From the NCBI RefSeq assembly GCF_905220365.1, contig NC_061123.1, forward strand, positions 5,146,001-5,210,000: a stretch of DNA of 64,000 nucleotides, in the 5' to 3' direction. The notes beneath the pieces were generated by a model. The model was given only the letters and a program-made list of their open reading frames with translations, was not told where the DNA came from and made no database searches. This document shows positions 41,401 through 50,634 of the stretch, piece after piece. The stretch comes from Vanessa cardui (taxonomy: Eukaryota; Arthropoda; Insecta; Lepidoptera; Nymphalidae). Made by a program: the position numbers and the translations under genes. Positions within the stretch are counted from its first letter, which is position 1; every line of letters starts with the position of its first letter.

Positions 41401-44400
41401 GTAGGCGTACCTACGCATGGAGAAAACGGGACTTGGTAAAAAATTCCGTGAATTGGCCAGATGTTCAAGGCGCTTGCCAAGATAAGCGCCCAATTGAGTG
41501 GTTTGAAAACTTCTTAGATGAAGATGTTATTTCGTTGTTGGTGTCAGAGAGCAATAAATATGCTGTCAAAAAGAATTTGCCTGGAGATATAACCACTGAA
41601 GATATGAAATGTTTCATCGGCATATTGTTGGTTAGTGGTTATTCATGGCTCCCCCGTAGAAGAATGTATTGGGAAAACTCCCCTGATACAAAGAATGAAT
41701 TGATCAGCTCGGCTATGACTAGGGATAGATTTGACTTTATTTTTCGCCACCTTCATGTCAATGATAATCTGGATTTGCAAGACAAATACACAAAAGTACG
41801 CCCCCTAGTTACACTTCTAAATAAAAAGTTCTTAGAGTTTTCTCCTCTTGAAGAGCATTACAGTGTAGATGAGGCCATGATCCCCTACTATGGTAGACAT
41901 GGCTGCAAACAGCACATAAAAGGTAAACCTATTAGGTACGGGTTCAAAGCTTGGGTTGGTGCTACACGGTTAGGGTATGTTTTATGGATGGAACCATACC
42001 AAGGTGCTACAACTATGTGCAATCCAATATATAAAGAATTGGGGCTGGGTGCAAGCGTTGTTCTCACTTTTTGCGATGTGCTGATTTCACGTGGCTTCGA
42101 CCTTCCTTACCACGTAGTTTTGATATTTTTTTTTACTGGGACGCCCTTGCTGGAAGAGATAACAAGGAAAGGCCTTCGTTGCACTGGGACAGTTCGAGAA
42201 AACAGGACATCTAGTTGTCCTCTGATTACATCGAAGTTACTGAAAAAAAAGGAACGTGGTGCTGTCGATTACAGAACGACACATGACAACACGTTCATTA
42301 TTGCTAAATGGCATGACAATAATATATTCAGTATTGCTTCTAATGCTGTAGGAATAAATCCTAAACAATCTGCCAAACGCTTCTCACAAAGTGAAAAGAG
42401 AAACATTGTCATAGAAGAACCACATATGGTGTCCATCTATAACAAATATATGGGAGGAGTGGATCGGTCTGATGAAAATATTTCACATTACCGAATTGGT
42501 ATACGAGGTAAGAAATGGTACATGCCGTTGCTCACACACATGATTGATCTTGCCGAACATAATGCATGGCAGTTATATAAAATAAATCATGGGAAACTGG
42601 ATCATCTTGGCTTTCGCAGAAGGGTAGCAATTGCTTTGATTGAATCAAACAGAAAAAATGCCAAAAGAGGGCTTAGCCGACCCTCCCATCATGAACATGC
42701 TGATAGTCGTAAAGACCAAATGAATCATCTGGTTATTCCTCAATCGAAGCAAACACGCTGTCGTCAATGTCACAAAAAATGTTTGACACGTTGCAAGAAA
42801 TGTGATGTTGGAGTGTGTGTCAAGTGTTTTGAAACATATCATTCATAAATAGTGTTAATCTAGTAAATTACATATAACAACGGGTAATATAATCAATAGT
42901 TATCTAATAAACTACACTTTTTGATTACATTCTGTTTTGTCATAAATGGTCTTTTATTTCCTCTTATTATCCTACTGTCCTACATATAGGACGGCTGTTT
43001 CCCTGAAAGCCTTACACTTAATTTTTTTTTCATAATTTTTTTTATGTTGTATAAGATTTAATAAACTAAATAATGTAACTTTTTTCAAAATTTTCAGAAC
43101 AAATTAGTTTCAGGCTTATCTGGGTTAAGGAGAGGGTTCGGAACATATTCCACCACGCTGTTCCAATGCGGGTTGATGGAATACACATGTGGCAGAATTT
43201 CGATGAAATTAGACACATGCAGGTTTCCTCACGATGTTTTCCTTCACCGCCGAGCACGAGATGAATTATAAAAACAAATTAAGCACATATAGTGGTGCTT
43301 GCCTGGGTTAGAACCCGAAATCATCGATTAAGATGCACGCGTTCGAACCACTGGGTCATCTCAGCTCTATAGTGAATAGAATACAACAATAGGTTTATAA
43401 AAAAGTTAATAAAATTGATATCTTTGAAGTAGTAATAGTTTCATTCCTAAGATGTGCCATTAGTAAATAAGTTATTGCTTTTATAATATCCGTCACACAA
43501 AGACATGTAGGATTCATGACACAATATGTACAATTTAATGTCAAAAATCAACCAATGAACATGTAATTAATAATCAGCTCACCTATACTTGTGTAACGCC
43601 ATCCTATGACTCAATAGTAGATTATGGCATATTTTCGACATACTGTCGAGAAACTCATCACTCAAATCGCACTCAGTTATCTGCGAGCACGTCGTCAGCA
43701 CGCAGCGGTCGGGTTCGTTCAGTATCTCTATGCACCTCGTCAGCAGCATCTGTTCCCTGACCGACGTCGGGTTGGGCTCGTTGTCGCTGTCACTGTCGTC
43801 ATCATTATCAGCCGCTGTCTCCTGACTGTACAGCGAGTCTTCGTAATCATACGTTATTTGCTTGTTGCATACATTCACTGTTAATTTGGCTATTATTTTG
43901 AAATATTCTATCATGATTCGATTATGTGGCAGTCTTGAGTTATCTATTTGACGAATATCATTTGCTGAAAGAAAAAAAAAATAAATTAAATTGGTCCCTA
44001 ATCAATTTTTTTCTTACTCTGTCCATATTAAGTTACGATAAATAAATATGAGACAACATCACATACATTACTCTGATCCCAATGTAAGTAGCTGAAGCAC
44101 TTGTGTTATGGAAATCAGAAGTAAGGACGGTACCACTAACACCCAGACCCAAGACAACATTAACAACTAATGGTAATCTACAACGACTCGGCCAGGAATC
44201 GAACCCGGGACCTCAGAGTGGCGTACCCATGTATGAAAACCGGTGTACAGACCACTCGACCATGGAGGTCGTCAAATAAGATAAGATAAGATGCATGTTT
44301 TTGAAAGCCGAGATGGGCAGGTCTCAGAGTCCCATATAAACATTAATTCTAAATAAAACTTTGAAACTAATTTTTGTGATTATAAAAATGCATAATACTT

Positions 44401-47400
44401 ATTTCTACTAATTTTCATCTGCTAGTTAGGAAGAACATATACTCATTTGGGGTTAAAGCTTGGAACATATGCGATTACGTCATATTCGATTTAGTGGTTT
44501 GTGGGGACCATGGTTTTTCATGTAGCAGACAGGATAAACTTGAAATTATATTTAAGACAACAACATATGATAATGTATTGAATCAACAGTGACCACTCAC
44601 CAAATCCTGGTGGTTCTAGTGTCAGAATTGAATGCAGTAACCATGAGTCATTCAACAATCTTCGAGATCTAAAGTTATCTTCGTTTAAACACCAGAGCAG
44701 TTGTAAAAATGGAAATCTTTTACTGGTGTCCTGTGTTAAAGCGGGTAACATGTACATTTCTACCGGCTCAGGATATGGATTACAAAGAAACGACGCTGCA
44801 AATTCCGTCATTACCATGTCGCTGAAAAATAAAAAATATGATTTGAATTATTAAAATTACATACTTTATACATAATTTTGATGTTTAATTTTATAAAATA
44901 TATTTTCTTCAAAATAACAATAAAGATAGAATGAATAAGATAAAAAATTAACAATGGCTTTTATTACTATTATGTTTATAAGACATCAAATAATGACCTT
45001 ATTGTTTTGTTTAGTATGTTTCCATTGTTTTCTAATTTAGGCTGATCTTTGACATTGACCAATATTAGAATTTGATTTGGCTTGACTTTTCATCAGTCTC
45101 TTTAAACAGTTTATAATATTACAGAAATATAATTCACTATTTTTCGTAATATCAAAATGTAATTAAAATAATGTACTGCAGTATAGTATACATTAAAAGT
45201 GCCTACAAAAATGTTGGCGATGGTATATATTTATCTGTTTGGGATAACTCATAATAATATTTTTTATTATTTACAAAGTGATGTTAAGCAATAAAGCATT
45301 AGATCTTATCCAATAAAGTACCTTATACATATTGTGCATTTAATATAGACCAATACATTCCTTTATAGTATGTAATAAATTAATACTATGGAAGACATTA
45401 TATATTTAAAACAGGGATATAGCTGAGTGTATAGTCCAATAACACAAAAATGTACAAATTGACTTGCGTATTAGCTACACATTCTTTCATTTAAAAAACA
45501 TCAGTCAATCAAAAATAAACCTAATATCATAAACAGTATATTAAGACATTCTATAGTATATTTAGGACACCGGCTTTGCACAGGTGCTGATCGCTAATGA
45601 AATATAAATTATTCTAATACTTACTTATACTGAGGTATATTGACGTGACTAGTCAAATGTAATGGCCTTTGTATTAGGTCTAGTAAAGCTCCGCACAGTG
45701 GTGTTGGTGGGTTCGGTGATGGTCCGTAGAGCGGTGGTGTTTTCTGACATAGTAGCTGTCTTAAATCTTTAAAATAGCCTGCAAATATACCTTAAGCTTA
45801 AAGGATATTGTTGTGTTTACAATATACCACTACATAGTATAAAACAAAGTCTCTTTCTCTGTCCCTATATCCCTATGTATACTTAAAGCTTTAAAAATAT
45901 GCAACGGATTTTGATAAAAATTTTTTGAAATAGATATAGTGATTAGAGAGAAGGGTTTTTGTATATGGTATGTGTATATATGCACGGACAATATAGTAAA
46001 GGTACACTGATAATTTTAGAAGTTTGTAATGTGATGTTGTAATTAAACAAATTCTGTAGCATATTTAGTATCAGTATTGAACCCGTGAGAAAATGGTGCA
46101 GATCGCTATTTGTTAATATATTGATTGCATATTGAAAAGTAAATTGCTATAATAATTACATTTTATATTAAGCATCACACAAATCAATAGTCAATGGATA
46201 AAAAGTTTTTTTTTCATGACATATAGTCAAGACCAAATTATAAAATAACTTACCCCTCTTTATTAAATACAAAAATGTTGCTCCTATATTTTTAACAGCC
46301 TCATCACAGCTAGTGGATGTTTCAGTAGAACTTACTGATGTAAATACTTCAAACATCCTCAGTGGTACAGCTAAAGGCACCTAAAAATGTTGACATTTTA
46401 TATATTGACTTAAAACCAAAACAAACAACCTTTATAAAGTTAATATGATTAGTTTTCTCACTGGTATTGTAATAAAAAAATATAAGCTTACCTCACTATC
46501 ATCTCTTAACAAACGTAGATGTAATGCCAGAAGTCTTCTTATTTGTACTAATGATTCCAAATTTTGAAAAAGCCTATTTCTTTGCTTCAGCAACAGTTGT
46601 GAAATAGAAACCTAAAAATTTCATAAACTTATAGTAATAGCAATAAATAAATGAAAACATATTTAAAGAAATATTTATCCTAATTACTATTATTAATATA
46701 AAAAAATTTATTATAAAGTGTGTTTAAAAGAATTCAAAGCTTTCGTAGATAATGTCGAAATATCGAACTCCACCGAACAAAAATAAAAAACATGGTAAAT
46801 ATTCGGAAATAAATAACTTTAATAATTAAAAGCATATTAGGAAGGTATATTAATGTTTTTTTTAATTATTTGAGTTAAAGACATGTTGAAACATTTAATC
46901 ATTTTTGCTTTGTAATTTTGAATGACCAATCATTTTATTCAAAGACAAGGATAGACTTAGTCTATTCTAAACACTAAATGAAAGGCAAATTTGACACCAA
47001 GTTGTTGCAATATCTGTGGTTGAAAACTTGAATAAACTGTGATATTTAGTATGTATTTGAAAAAAAATTGCATTTGGTACATTGACAAGACCATGATTGG
47101 AACGGAAGATATAAGTAGTAGTATTATTAATAGATATATAATAGTCAAAAACACACACATGCACAATATAGCTGACCTATTATCAAATTTCATGGTATTC
47201 AATAACACTAAGGTTTCTTTATCTTTATTCCTTCTTTGATTGGAATAAACTACAGAAAGGATGCCTACATTTGACCCCTGAAGAACTGTATCTAATATTT
47301 ATTCAAATTAAGTATACATATAATGAAAAACATGATAAAACATGTGACAATTATCTTTAATAACAATAAACAGAAAATATTTAATAGTCATATCAATACA

Positions 47401-47928
47401 AATATATTGAATTTTCATACCAATCTTGCACAATCCTTTTTATCATCATAAAAGAAAAGTATCTTTGCTAGAAGTAATGTTATCAAAGTTTGATCTTCAT
47501 TGTTTACTTTTGAAAAGATACCATCAAACTCTTCTCTTTCATTTTGCTTGAAATGTTTTCTAGTAAGGTAACTGCGTACATATGCTTGAATTTTTATAGT
47601 ACTATGTAGTCGTTTTCTGTGTTCCTATAAAGAAGAATAAATAAATTATCAATAGTTTGTGATCTCTAATTAAATTTGGTACATTAATTAAAAATTAATG
47701 TATCATTTTATTTTAATGATTCTGCATATCAAAGCAGAAATGCAAGCTATAACATAAAAACTTGTTATAAGTTTTATCTTTGAAGTAGGGAAAGGAACTA
47801 ACCTCACGCTTTTGTCTTTGTTGTTGTGACTGAAGAATAAGAGTTTCTCTATCTGTTTTGCGTTGAGCACTGGCACCTGCTAGATTCTGTTGTGGCTTTC
47901 GCCTAAAATCACCCTCGAACGAGTACAT
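32452..47928 (-). CDS. UBE3C: HECT-type E3 ubiquitin-protein ligase, UBE3C/Hul5 family (19 coding exons)
   Basis: Spliced gene of 1096 residues (human UBE3C is 1083). Coding exons, 5' to 3': 47928-47803, 47624-47421, 46611-46492, 46380-46254, 45778-45625, 44821-44601, 43964-43583, 40244-39976, 39896-39673, 39017-38801, 38270-38156, 38085-37967, 37090-36979, 36505-36373, 35927-35715, 35597-35503, 34521-34361, 33474-33344, 32619-32452. All phases agree and the sum is divisible by three. It starts MYSFEGDFRRKP, as UBE3C proteins do; exon 2 carries an IQ motif (IKIQAYVRSYLTRKHF). The HECT domain runs from about residue 735, with the active-site Cys at about 1064 in LPSSSTCMNLL, 32 residues from the end as in human UBE3C, and the protein ends AGFELS. 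Known family role: adds ubiquitin chains on proteasome-bound substrates. Introns hold several transposons. Family call is firm; boundaries could be off by a few bases. Confidence 0.95.
32870..33115 (+). repeat. LINE-like 3' end, copy 2
   Basis: Same tail as at 13611-13850, in UBE3C intron 18 and antisense to the gene, ending in a GATTTT-rich run. Confidence 0.7.
33908..34224 (-). mobile_element. SINE family A, copy 2, with 13-bp target duplication
   Basis: Full-length tRNA-derived SINE in UBE3C intron 17. Read on minus it begins GAGATGGCCCAGTGGTTAAA (A-box-like), has a B-box-like GGTTCAAACCC, a body and a (GTT)n tail. It is flanked by a perfect direct repeat ATCAGACAAATAA (33895-33907 and 34225-34237), which fixes its ends and shows target-primed insertion. 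Confidence 0.92.
34359..34361 (-). promoter_or_regulatory. UBE3C: Non-canonical GC-AG 5' splice site after UBE3C exon 17
   Basis: Exon 17 ends ...CAG TAC GGA G and the intron starts GCACGT. Exon 18 starts GC GGC TTC ACA, so one base must be carried over. The GC donor gives YGGGFTATHP, which matches the conserved family sequence. The only nearby GT (34356-34355) is in the wrong phase and would shift the frame. AG|GCACGT fits the known GC-AG donor consensus closely. Confidence 0.8.
34572..34990 (+). repeat. LINE-like 3' end, copy 3, split by a SINE
   Basis: The parts 34572-34637 and 34950-34990 match the other LINE tails (ACCGGTGGTAGCTTCATGTA ... CTTGAATAAAGTATATTTTG) and are separated by SINE A copy 3. 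Confidence 0.75.
34638..34949 (-). mobile_element. SINE family A, copy 3, nested in a LINE 3' fragment
   Basis: It is flanked by an 11-bp duplication AAGTGCTACTT (34627-34637 and 34950-34960). The tail is (GTAAA)n. The host is the 3' end of a LINE-like repeat (34572-34990). This copy carries a single TTAA at the place where copy 4 holds the piggyBac, so it serves as the empty-site comparison. Confidence 0.92.
35503..38085 (-). CDS. UBE3C: UBE3C exons 12-16: N-lobe of HECT domain
   Basis: Sub-region of the ligase covering the E2-binding N-lobe. Exon 12 (38085-37967) reads SVRRTHLYEDAFDKLSPDN, exon 13 (37090-36979) contains GVDGGGLFREFLSELL, exon 14 (36505-36373) contains GLFRLTKDNMLYPNP and HYFFVGRMLGK, exon 15 (35927-35715) starts ALYENLLVELPLAEFFLAKL, and exon 16 (35597-35503) reads ELKPGGANIPVTAENRIEYI. 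These are hallmark HECT blocks and they run in frame across the splice sites. Exon 15 is very GC-rich compared with exons 12-14, and its 3' intron (35714-35598) is a short GC-rich spacer. Large parts of the apparent open frames on either strand here are shadows of this exon. Confidence 0.93.
36001..36338. mobile_element. 338-bp MITE with TA target duplication, copy 1
   Basis: Same family and exactly the same length as the element at 57693-58030, and highly similar along its length. It lies in the UBE3C intron between exons 14 and 15, with its end 35 bases from the exon 14 boundary. The TA duplications are at 35999-36000 and 36339-36340. Confidence 0.88.
37155..37340 (-). repeat. Family F repeat in UBE3C intron 13 side
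   Basis: Reverse-orientation copy: TGAGAAAGTTACTATGTCTG at the left, GCGACCGAAACCGC at the right on plus. The open frame over it (37185-37514) is a by-product. Confidence 0.55.
38354..38403. repeat. Perfect 23-bp inverted repeat with 4-base loop
   Basis: Arms 38354-38376 (AGCACATGTATAGATCATTG...) and 38381-38403 are exact reverse complements around CTCT. It lies in the UBE3C intron between exons 10 and 11. The origin is unknown; no target duplication is visible. Confidence 0.9.
38997..39176. repeat. Three-arm inverted duplication at the UBE3C exon 10 acceptor
   Basis: Arm A (38997-39063) spans the first 21 bases of exon 10, its acceptor and adjoining intron. Arm B (39078-39141) is an inverted copy of A with few mismatches. 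Arm C (39139-39176) repeats, in direct orientation, the intron part of A (GCGGACTTTTTTAAACCTTG). B can pair with A or with C. Confidence 0.85.
40718..40743. repeat. Subterminal palindrome of the piggyBac, left
   Basis: Perfect 10-bp arms CTACTGTCCT / AGGACAGTAG around six bases. The same word recurs at 41079-41094 (AGGACAGTAGGATAAT) and near the right end at 42972-42997 (CTACTGTCCT ... AGGAC). Such internal repeats are the expected secondary binding sites for the transposase. Confidence 0.75.
40911..42848 (+). CDS. piggyBac transposase (PGBD-like), probably inactive
   Basis: Two exons: 40911-40924 (ATGGCAAATTACAG, donor GTATGT) and 41135-42848 (acceptor TTTACAG), giving 575 residues with no stop. 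It has an acidic N-terminus, then the DDE_Tnp_1_7 domain. The first catalytic Asp is at about 250 in HYSVDEAMIPYYG, and the third at about 448 in MGGVDRSDENISHY. The second Asp, normally in an FDNFFT-type motif, is missing: the frame reads HVVLIFFFTGTPLL (about 331-344), while a GAT lies out of frame at 42122-42124. The C-terminus is the Cys-rich zinc-binding domain (RCRQCHKKCLTRCKKC, about 546-561), which binds the ends. A poly(A) signal AATAAA is at 42906-42911. It is likely a dead copy, unless the T run is a sequencing error. Confidence 0.92.
44050..44275 (-). mobile_element. SINE family G, uninterrupted copy (tRNA-like head)
   Basis: Read on minus it begins TTTGACGACCTCCATGGTCG, carries the A-box-like GGTCGAGTGGT and the B-box GGTTCGATTCC, and ends at TGTTGTCTCAT. 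It lies in the intron between UBE3C exons 6 and 7. It gives the empty-site form (AATGTAAGTAGCTGAAG) for the MITE at 57693. A short AAGAT repeat follows at its head side. Confidence 0.8.
45838..46120 (-). repeat. Family E repeat in UBE3C intron 4
   Basis: Reverse copy beginning TATAAAACAAAGTCTCTTTC on plus and ending near AGTATCAGTATTGAACCCGT. Clear similarity to 9225-9484. Confidence 0.6.
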
Positions 47929-48818
47929 TACTGTAATTTCGTAAACAAAAATCAGCTGAATATTCTTTTTGACATTAAAAATATACGTCACGTTATTACT
48001 TACTAATCGTTTATTGTATACACAAAATATATTTATAGTATCACATACTCTTCAATAATTTACTATCAATTATAAATTTAATTATATTATTGTGTACAAG
48101 TTTTTGTTCAATCAAATTCATTACACATGCAATAAAATGATACAGTACTTTTTAATTACTAGACAACCCGCATAGATAATAAATTAACATATTACAATAA
48201 ATATTATTTGAACTGTCATTGCCTTGCACAGAAGTTTATCGGTTTATCAGATTTGATACCGATCAATTTGACATTTTGGAAACCTACTAATTAAAAAATA
48301 AACAAAATATTGCATTTATTTGTATTATGTGTGAAGTATTTTTACAGGGCCTGTATTTCATAAGACTCTAAATCTAAAACATTTGATACTGATTTGAAGT
48401 ATTGTAAGCATTTTCATTGCAAAATATAGTATATTATATGAATTTTGTGCAGTTCAAATAAATATTATTTAAAATGACAATAGGTAGTCGTAGTAGGTAA
48501 TAGTAGTAGTGTACTAGTTAGCACTAAAAAATACGCTAGTACCTTTCGTAAGCTATAAATATATTTTTTAAAGTTCATTCGAATAAACTTACATTCGAAT
48601 AATATAATTATTTGATTCACGAATTGGTGGTAAGTGTACTATAATCAATAATGTACTGCAGAAATAAATCATAAGATACCTACATCCTTATCTCACTATG
48701 CGAATGATTGTGCCAACATTGTGATTTATTTACCTTTCAATGTCAAGTTATGTCTTATAATAAAATTAAGCATACTTTAATTTGCATACACAATTTGTCT
48801 ACTCGTGCCTCGTTAACC
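47929..48818. promoter_or_regulatory. Divergent (head-to-head) promoter region, UBE3C / GGCT-1
   Basis: The UBE3C start codon (minus, 47928) and the first cyclotransferase start (plus, 48819) are 890 bases apart and face away from each other. Apart from short in-frame upstream stretches next to each start, I see no coding sequence. The segment is AT-rich, with no CpG island and no clear TATA box I would defend. Both 5'UTRs and a possibly shared promoter must lie here. Confidence 0.5.
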
Positions 48819-49598
48819 ATGGCGGCGTCTTTAAAAGATACTTTCTTATATTTTGCATATGGTAGCAATTTATTAAAGAAGAGAATACGCATTAACAATC
48901 CTACTGCAGAATTCATGGGCACTGGCAAACTTGATGTAAATATGGATAATTTCTTTAGAAGTTAAAATAATTAAATATTATAGTTTACTATAATTAATTA
49001 TGAAGGCGAATCCTTAATAATTAAGAGCGATACAACTCTCAAGAAGTTATAATCGCTTGTTTACAGAACCACCAATTGGACTTTATAAAATATTCGGATC
49101 ATTGGCGAGGTGCATCAGCAACGATTGTACCAACCAATAATAAACATGTATGGGGTGCAATTTGGAGATTACATGTTAAGGACATGCCTGCTTTAGATAG
49201 GTAATATGTCTATGATGTATATATGCATAATATTTACCTAAATATAATATTTAAAGAGTAATTATTTGTTTCAAAGTAGATAATCTTATTGCAACTGATA
49301 ACATTTTAGACAAGAAGGTGTTGACACAAACTGGTATTTCGCCAAAGCTGTTGAAGTTATAACCCCAGATGGAGGAAAAGTTGAGTGTCGTACATATCAA
49401 CAAACAATAAATCCACCACTAAGGGGACCGCATGAAGAATTACCACTAGATAGAAGACCATCAAGTACTTACCTGGATTGCATTCTAAATGGAGCAATGG
49501 ACTGCAATTTGCCTCAACAGTATATAACAGAGCTAAAAAAAATTCCACATAATGGACAGAAAGCTTCCCCAAAAATGATTGAAAAACTGAATATGTAA
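48819..49598 (+). CDS. GGCT: Gamma-glutamylcyclotransferase-like protein, copy 1 (3 exons)
   Basis: Exons 48819-48935, 49067-49200 and 49310-49598 give 179 residues (human GGCT is 188). The start chosen is the ACCATGG at 48819; an in-frame ATG farther upstream (48708) would add 37 residues unlike the family. The N-terminus has the substrate-binding motif FLYFAYGSNLLKKRI; exon 2 gives the core WGAIWRLHVKDMPALD; and the exon 2/3 junction rebuilds LDRQEGV, which contains the conserved catalytic Glu of the family (LDxxEG). The enzyme releases 5-oxoproline from gamma-glutamyl amino acids in the cytosol, in glutathione turnover. The next gene is a tandem paralogue with the same intron positions. 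No canonical AATAAA is seen directly after the stop. Confidence 0.92.
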
Positions 49599-49768
49599 TT
49601 GACTGGGTTTATGTTCCTATACATTCCCTTAAAAGATAACTTTGTAAATATTGTATAACTTATATAAAACAAATATAAAACTGGCCAGTTTAAACATTAA
49701 TCTTTTATTTTAGATTGTAGATGTCAGTTACGACTTGCATTTGTTCAAATTTTCTGTGCTTCAAAAAG

Positions 49769-50634
49769 ATGACCAATTTAGAAGCTGGCATCTCAAAGAC
49801 ATTTCTTTATTTTGCATATGGTAGTAATATGTTGTCATTTAGGATGAAATTAAATAACTTATCAGCAGAATTTGTATCTATAGCACGTTTAGATGTAAGT
49901 ATAATTTAAATGCCTTACAACATATAGTTTGGTCAATTGAAGATTTATTTTTTCATTGTTATATATTTTGAAACAGAATAGTCGCCTGGACTTTATTAGG
50001 TATTCAAAGTTTTGGGGGGGACCAGCTGCTACAGTTGTGCCCACTGCAAACGCTCATGTTTGGGGCGTGATCTGGCGCATACCGATAGATAATTTGGACC
50101 GTCTTAATGAGTAAGCAAGCGTTTTTGATACTCCATTCAAGAGCTTTACTAATATTTATCTACCAACCTAGTATGTAGGTAATATTTTGCTGTTATAGTA
50201 TAAATTAAATTGTTTTTATAGTTTATATATTTTTCAGTCAAGAGGGCTTAGAAAGAAAAATATATTATGCAAAGTTTGTTCAAGTTTTAACGCCATATTT
50301 AGGGATTTTATCATGTCGCATTTATATCCAAACAATAAATCCCCTACCAATTGGAGATAAGGATGAAATACCTGTAGAGCGATGGCCATCCTGGACCTAT
50401 AGAAAAGTATTGATACTCGGTGCTATAGAGCAACAGCTGCCGCCGTATTATATAGAAATGTTAAAAAATATTAAAAGCAATGGACAAAAAGGATGTTACA
50501 AAATGTATTGCTATTTAATGCAGTACACAAGCAGTAAGAAGTCTTGTTTATGTATTTCGGAGAAAGCTGTCAAAAAACCGCTTCAACTAGACTTAAGAAA
50601 AATCAGAGCTCGTAAATTGAAGAAAGCAAAGTAA
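49769..50634 (+). CDS. GGCT: Gamma-glutamylcyclotransferase-like protein, copy 2 (3 exons)
   Basis: Exons 49769-49894, 49977-50110 and 50238-50634 give 218 residues. An in-frame ATG at 49721 would make 234, but 49769 (MTNLEAGISKTFLYFAYGSN) lines up better with copy 1. Exon 2 is exactly as long as in copy 1 (134 bases) and the phases are identical, so this is a tandem duplicate. The binding motif YFAYGSNML is kept, and the exon 2/3 junction rebuilds LNDQEGL with the conserved catalytic Glu, so it is probably an active enzyme. The C-terminus differs: an extra tail rich in Lys, Arg and Cys (ends RKIRARKLKKAK). Only about 120 bases separate the copy 1 stop from the first ATG here. Function beyond the family reaction is not shown. 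Confidence 0.9.

Larger units (their letters stand above)
40707..43124 (+). mobile_element. piggyBac-family DNA transposon (2418 bp) inserted in a SINE, UBE3C intron 7
   Basis: It is bounded by duplicated TTAA target sites (40703-40706 and 43125-43128) and terminal inverted repeats, CCCAGATCAGCCT on the left and CCCAGATAAGCCT on the right (12 of 13 identical). The ends start with CCC, as in piggyBac elements. Inside lie short subterminal palindromes and one transposase gene. The host sequence on both sides is one interrupted SINE. The intact SINE at 34638-34949 shows the same stretch with a single TTAA, which proves the insertion. It sits between UBE3C exons 7 and 8 in opposite orientation to the gene. 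Confidence 0.95.
40641..43367 (-). mobile_element. SINE family A, copy 4, interrupted by the piggyBac
   Basis: The two halves (40641-40706 and 43125-43367) join into one SINE in minus orientation, flanked by an 8-bp target duplication TATAGTGA (40633-40640 and 43368-43375). The head with tRNA-like boxes is at the right end (GTTCGAACCACTGGGTCATC on plus). It was itself inserted at the 3' end of an older repeat (about 40415-40640). Confidence 0.9.
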
